Of a DNA stretch of 8,975 bases, positions 6,599 to 8,975 are shown in pieces (position 1 is the stretch's first letter; each line of letters starts with the position of its first letter). Below the pieces are notes generated by a model. It searched no databases and was not told where the DNA came from. It saw only the letters and a list, made by a program, of their open reading frames with translations. Position numbers and translations under genes: made by a program. The stretch is from Desulfobulbus sp. (GTDB lineage Bacteria; Desulfobacterota; Desulfobulbia; Desulfobulbales; Desulfobulbaceae), in contig JAUWAH010000064.1 of NCBI GenBank assembly GCA_030602145.1, forward strand, positions 1-8,975, written 5' to 3'.

Positions 6599-8686
6599 TC
6601 AGGATTCGCCCTCGGCCAGCGCTGCCTTGCGGCTCAAACGGATCCGGCCACGGTTGTCGATGTCGATCACCTTGACCTTGATCACATCCCCCTCCTTGAC
6701 CACATCGGTGACATTCTTCACCCGTTCATTGGCCAATTCGGAGATATGGACCATGCCGTCGGTGCCGGGAAGGATCTGGACAAAGGCACCGAACTCCTTG
6801 ATGGTCCGCACCTCGCCCTCGTATACCCTGCCCACCTCGGGGACCGCCGTGATTTCCTGGATCCGTTTAATCAGGGCATTGCCCATCTCGCTGCTGTTGC
6901 TGAAAATCTTGATGGTCCCGTCGTCTTCGACATCGATCTTGGAGTCGAACTCGGTGGTCATCTCGCGGATAATCTTGCCGCCGGGGCCAATGATGTCGCG
7001 GATCTTGTCGGGATGGATCTTCATGGTCACATACTTGGGCGCATGCTCGGAAACCGATGCCCGGGGCGAGCCGAGCGCCTCCTCCATCCGCTCCAGGATA
7101 TGAATCCTGCCCGCCTTGGCCTGGGCCAGGGCCTGGGCCATGATCTGCCGGTCCACCCCTTCGATCTTGATGTCCATCTGCAGGCCGGTGATGCCGGTGC
7201 GGGTGCCGACCACCTTGAAATCCATGTCGCCGAGATGATCTTCGTCGCCGAGAATATCGGTGAGCACCACCACCCGATCCCCCTCCTTGATCAATCCCAT
7301 GGCCACACCGGAAACCGGTGCCTCGATCGGCACGCCGGCATCCATCAGGGCCAAGCTGCCGCCGCAGACGGTGGCCATCGAGGAGGAACCGTTGGACTCC
7401 AGCACCTCGGACACTACTCGCAGGGTGTAGGGGAAGGTATCGGTGGCGGGAAGCACTGCCTCAATACCACGGCGGGCAAGGGTGCCGTGACCTATATCGC
7501 GGCGACTGGGGCCGCGCAGGGGCCGGACTTCGCCGACGCAGAAGGGCGGAAAGTTGTAGTGGAGCATGAAACGGCGATAGACATCGCCGCCCAGTCCTTC
7601 GAGGTGCTGTTCGTCCCGCTCGCTGCCCAGGGTGCAGATCACCAGGGCCTGGGTCTCACCGCGGGTGAACAGGGCCGATCCATGGGCGCGCGGCAGGATT
7701 CCCACCTCGCAACTGATGGGCCGGACGTCTTCGAACGAGCGCCCGTCAAGTCGCTGTCCCTTGGTGACGATGCGGTCCCGCATCACATGCTTCTTATAGG
7801 TGCTCAACAGGTCGGTGACCTGTGACGGTTTTTCGTACAGTTCGGGATCGATCTGGGCCAGCACTTCCTCCTTGAGCCGGGAATAGCGACCGGAACGGGC
7901 CATCTTGTCGGCGATGGTCACCACCTCCTCCATGCCGGCCGCAGCCGCTGCCTCGACTTTTTCCTTGAGGGCGAGATCGATTGGCGGCGGGGTGACTGTC
8001 CGTTTGGCCTTGCCGGCCTCCTGCTGCAACTGGAGTTGCAGATCAAGCAGCGGTTGCATGCCGGCGTGGGCAAAAAAGATCGCCTCCAGGACCTGGTCCT
8101 CGGCCATCTCTCCGGCCCGGCCCTCAACCATGACCACGGCGGTTCGAGTACCGGCCACCACCAGATTGATCTGCGATTTCTCCAACTGGCTCTTGCTTGG
8201 ATTGAGCACGTACTGACCGTCGACATACCCGACACGAGCTGCCCCTATCGGGCCGGCAAAGGGGATGTCGGACAGCATCAGGGCCATGGAAGCACCGTTC
8301 ATGGCCAGGATGTCCGGATCGAAATCCTGATCCGCCGAGAAGACGGTGGCAATCAACTGGGTCTCGCAGTCATAGCCGTCCGGAAAAAGCGGCCGCAGGG
8401 GCCGGTCGATCAGCCGGCAGGTCAATACTTCCTTTTCGCTGGGCCGGCCTATCTCCCGGCGGAAATAGCTGCCGGGGATGCGGCCGGCGGCGTACATCCG
8501 CTCCTGGTACTCAATGGTCAGGGGCAGAAAGCCCATGTTCTTCGGTTCGTTCTCGGCCACCACCGTGACCAGCACCTTGGTGTCGCCGCTGGTGACGACC
8601 ACCGAGCCATTGGCCTGCTTGGCCATCTTGCCGGTTTCCATGGCGATGGTCCGCCCGCCGATTTCGGTTGCAACTGTATGTATCAT
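6599..8686 (-). CDS. pnp: Polyribonucleotide nucleotidyltransferase (PNPase)
   Basis: Phosphorolytic 3'-to-5' exoribonuclease, trimeric, a core enzyme of RNA decay and often part of the degradosome. The 695-residue protein has the full architecture: first RNase PH domain (about 5-230, with [12 protein letters not shown] at 75-86 and [14 protein letters not shown] at 88-101), helical linker (about 235-305), second RNase PH domain (about 310-545) with FTRGETQAL (340-348), [18 protein letters not shown] (432-449) and [15 protein letters not shown] (477-491; Asp481 and Asp487 match the catalytic aspartates of E. coli), KH domain with the GPGGK loop (567-571), and S1 domain (about 618-686, with [10 protein letters not shown] and GMVHISEL). 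The ATG at 8684-8686 has AGGAG (8692-8696) five bases upstream. It follows rpsO, the classic arrangement. The 219-base leader carries an inverted repeat that could act in autoregulation. Confidence 0.98.
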   Translation of the reverse strand: MIHTVATEIGGRTIAMETGKMAKQANGSVVVTSGDTKVLVTVVAENEPKNMGFLPLTIEYQERMYAAGRIPGSYFRREIGRPSEKEVLTCRLIDRPLRPLFPDGYDCETQLIATVFSADQDFDPDILAMNGASMALMLSDIPFAGPIGAARVGYVDGQYVLNPSKSQLEKSQINLVVAGTRTAVVMVEGRAGEMAEDQVLEAIFFAHAGMQPLLDLQLQLQQEAGKAKRTVTPPPIDLALKEKVEAAAAAGMEEVVTIADKMARSGRYSRLKEEVLAQIDPELYEKPSQVTDLLSTYKKHVMRDRIVTKGQRLDGRSFEDVRPISCEVGILPRAHGSALFTRGETQALVICTLGSERDEQHLEGLGGDVYRRFMLHYNFPPFCVGEVRPLRGPSRRDIGHGTLARRGIEAVLPATDTFPYTLRVVSEVLESNGSSSMATVCGGSLALMDAGVPIEAPVSGVAMGLIKEGDRVVVLTDILGDEDHLGDMDFKVVGTRTGITGLQMDIKIEGVDRQIMAQALAQAKAGRIHILERMEEALGSPRASVSEHAPKYVTMKIHPDKIRDIIGPGGKIIREMTTEFDSKIDVEDDGTIKIFSNSSEMGNALIKRIQEITAVPEVGRVYEGEVRTIKEFGAFVQILPGTDGMVHISELANERVKNVTDVVKEGDVIKVKVIDIDNRGRIRLSRKAALAEGES

Positions 8687-8740
8687 GAATGCTCCTGTTC
8701 CGGTCGTGCCGGAATATTAAGGGATGACAAGGCAACCGGT

Positions 8741-8755
8741 GCGGCTCAATGCCGC
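8741..8755 (-). other. Small hairpin in the pnp leader
   Basis: GCGGC (8741-8745) and GCCGC (8751-8755) enclose a 5-base loop, a five-pair all-GC stem directly beside the larger inverted repeat and about 55 bases before the pnp ATG. Between it and pnp lies TTAATATT (minus strand, about 8714-8721), AT-rich enough to be a -10 box, but no matching -35 box is found at the right distance. I therefore do not call a pnp promoter. Confidence 0.3.
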
Positions 8756-8828
8756 CACAAAGGCACAAAGGATACAGCGACAAGACCCGCATCCACGTTC
8801 TTCTCTCTGTGTCCTTTGTGTCTTTATG
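8756..8828. repeat. Imperfect 29-bp inverted repeat in the rpsO-pnp spacer, dispersed-repeat-like
   Basis: Left arm 8756-8784 and right arm 8800-8828 are each 29 bases and fold across a 15-base loop (8785-8799). By hand pairing there are 24 Watson-Crick pairs, two G-T wobbles and three mismatches, with a 14-position core around CACAAAGGA (8764-8777 with 8807-8820) that is perfect but for one wobble. The left arm begins with the tandem octamer CACAAAGG twice (8756-8763, 8764-8771); the right arm carries the degenerate counterpart (CCTTTGTG, TCTTTATG). I recall similar TTTGTGTCTTTGTG-type intergenic repeats from other bacterial genomes, but cannot check this. If rpsO and pnp are co-transcribed, it forms a long hairpin in the mRNA between them. 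Confidence 0.8.
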
Positions 8829-8866
8829 ACGTTCCCGCTGCCGCAGCGCGGTCGCTTGGTAGGTGA

Positions 8867-8897
8867 CGGACGGCGGGCCGTCGTGGCCCGCCGTCCG
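8867..8897 (-). terminator. Perfect 13-bp GC-rich hairpin downstream of rpsO
   Basis: CGGACGGCGGGCC (8867-8879) pairs perfectly with GGCCCGCCGTCCG (8885-8897) around a 5-base loop. It lies eight bases beyond the rpsO stop on the minus strand. No U-run follows in the rpsO direction. It occupies the place of the rpsO terminator known between rpsO and pnp in E. coli, so partial termination or 3'-end protection of the rpsO message is likely. Confidence 0.6.
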
Positions 8898-8905
8898 GAA
8901 GTGGT

Positions 8906-8975
8906 TTACTTGCGGATGCCAAGCTGCTGGATCAGGGTGCGGTACCTGGTTACATCCTTCTTCTGCAAATACTTG
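8906..8975 (-). CDS. rpsO: 30S ribosomal protein S15, C-terminal end (rest outside window)
   Basis: Only the last 22 codons and a TAA stop are present on the minus strand. They read KYLQKKDVTRY then RTLIQQLGIRK, which matches the well-known S15 ending (Y-L-K-K-D-x-x-R-Y-x-x-L-I-x-x-L-G-x-R). S15 is a primary 16S rRNA-binding protein of the 30S platform. Its place upstream of pnp on the same strand is the conserved rpsO-pnp order, which strengthens the call. The gene runs off the right edge of the window. Confidence 0.93.
   Translation of the reverse strand, partial: KYLQKKDVTRYRTLIQQLGIRK

Noticed and set aside
6548..7825. A 425-codon open frame on the plus strand opposite pnp and the dut-pnp gap
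   Set aside because: It lies antisense to the unmistakable KH/S1/RNase PH coding sequence of pnp. Its product is His/Gly/Gln/Asp-rich with no recognisable domain, typical of a mirror frame in GC-rich DNA.

Overview
This is a chromosomal, housekeeping-gene region of a GC-rich Gram-negative-type bacterium. Gene content and protein style (a 64-residue S21, a XerD-like recombinase downstream of rpsU, an NtrB-like PAS sensor kinase, and rpsO-pnp followed by dut) fit Desulfobacterota (the former Deltaproteobacteria), perhaps a Desulfobulbus-like sulfate reducer. That placement is inferred from general resemblance, not from a search. Both ends of the window cut through genes.

Layout, left to right. 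The 3' end of serS (+) meets ddl (-) tail to tail across a 34-base gap that is almost filled by a GC-rich hairpin. ddl is read divergently from rpsU; the 297-base spacer carries a good sigma70-type promoter for rpsU. rpsU (ribosomal protein S21) is followed on the same strand by a XerD-type tyrosine recombinase with a TTG start, with another perfect GC-rich hairpin between them. xerD then converges on a 717-residue membrane sensor histidine kinase (-), and the two stop codons overlap.

From the right edge leftward runs a minus-strand series: rpsO (only its 3' end is present), pnp, dut, a WalJ/YycJ-type metallo-beta-lactamase-fold protein, and the sensor kinase. dut and the metallohydrolase overlap by four bases (GTGA). 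The gaps are 44 bases (pnp-dut) and 96 bases (metallohydrolase-kinase). These could form one long transcript linking translation (S15), RNA decay (PNPase), dUTP removal and a DNA/cell-wall-associated nuclease fold, with an orphan kinase at the end.

I see no phage, transposon, CRISPR, toxin-antitoxin or defence system, and no clearly undescribed multi-gene system. The most interesting non-coding signal is an imperfect 29-bp inverted repeat (8756-8828) in the rpsO-pnp spacer, built from tandem CACAAAGG-like octamers. It looks like a dispersed intergenic repeat and sits where the leader of pnp mRNA would be. Secondary points are three strong hairpins without U-tracts just after stop codons, a TTG-initiated xerD with no clear ribosome binding site, the overlapping convergent stops, and a kinase with no response regulator nearby.
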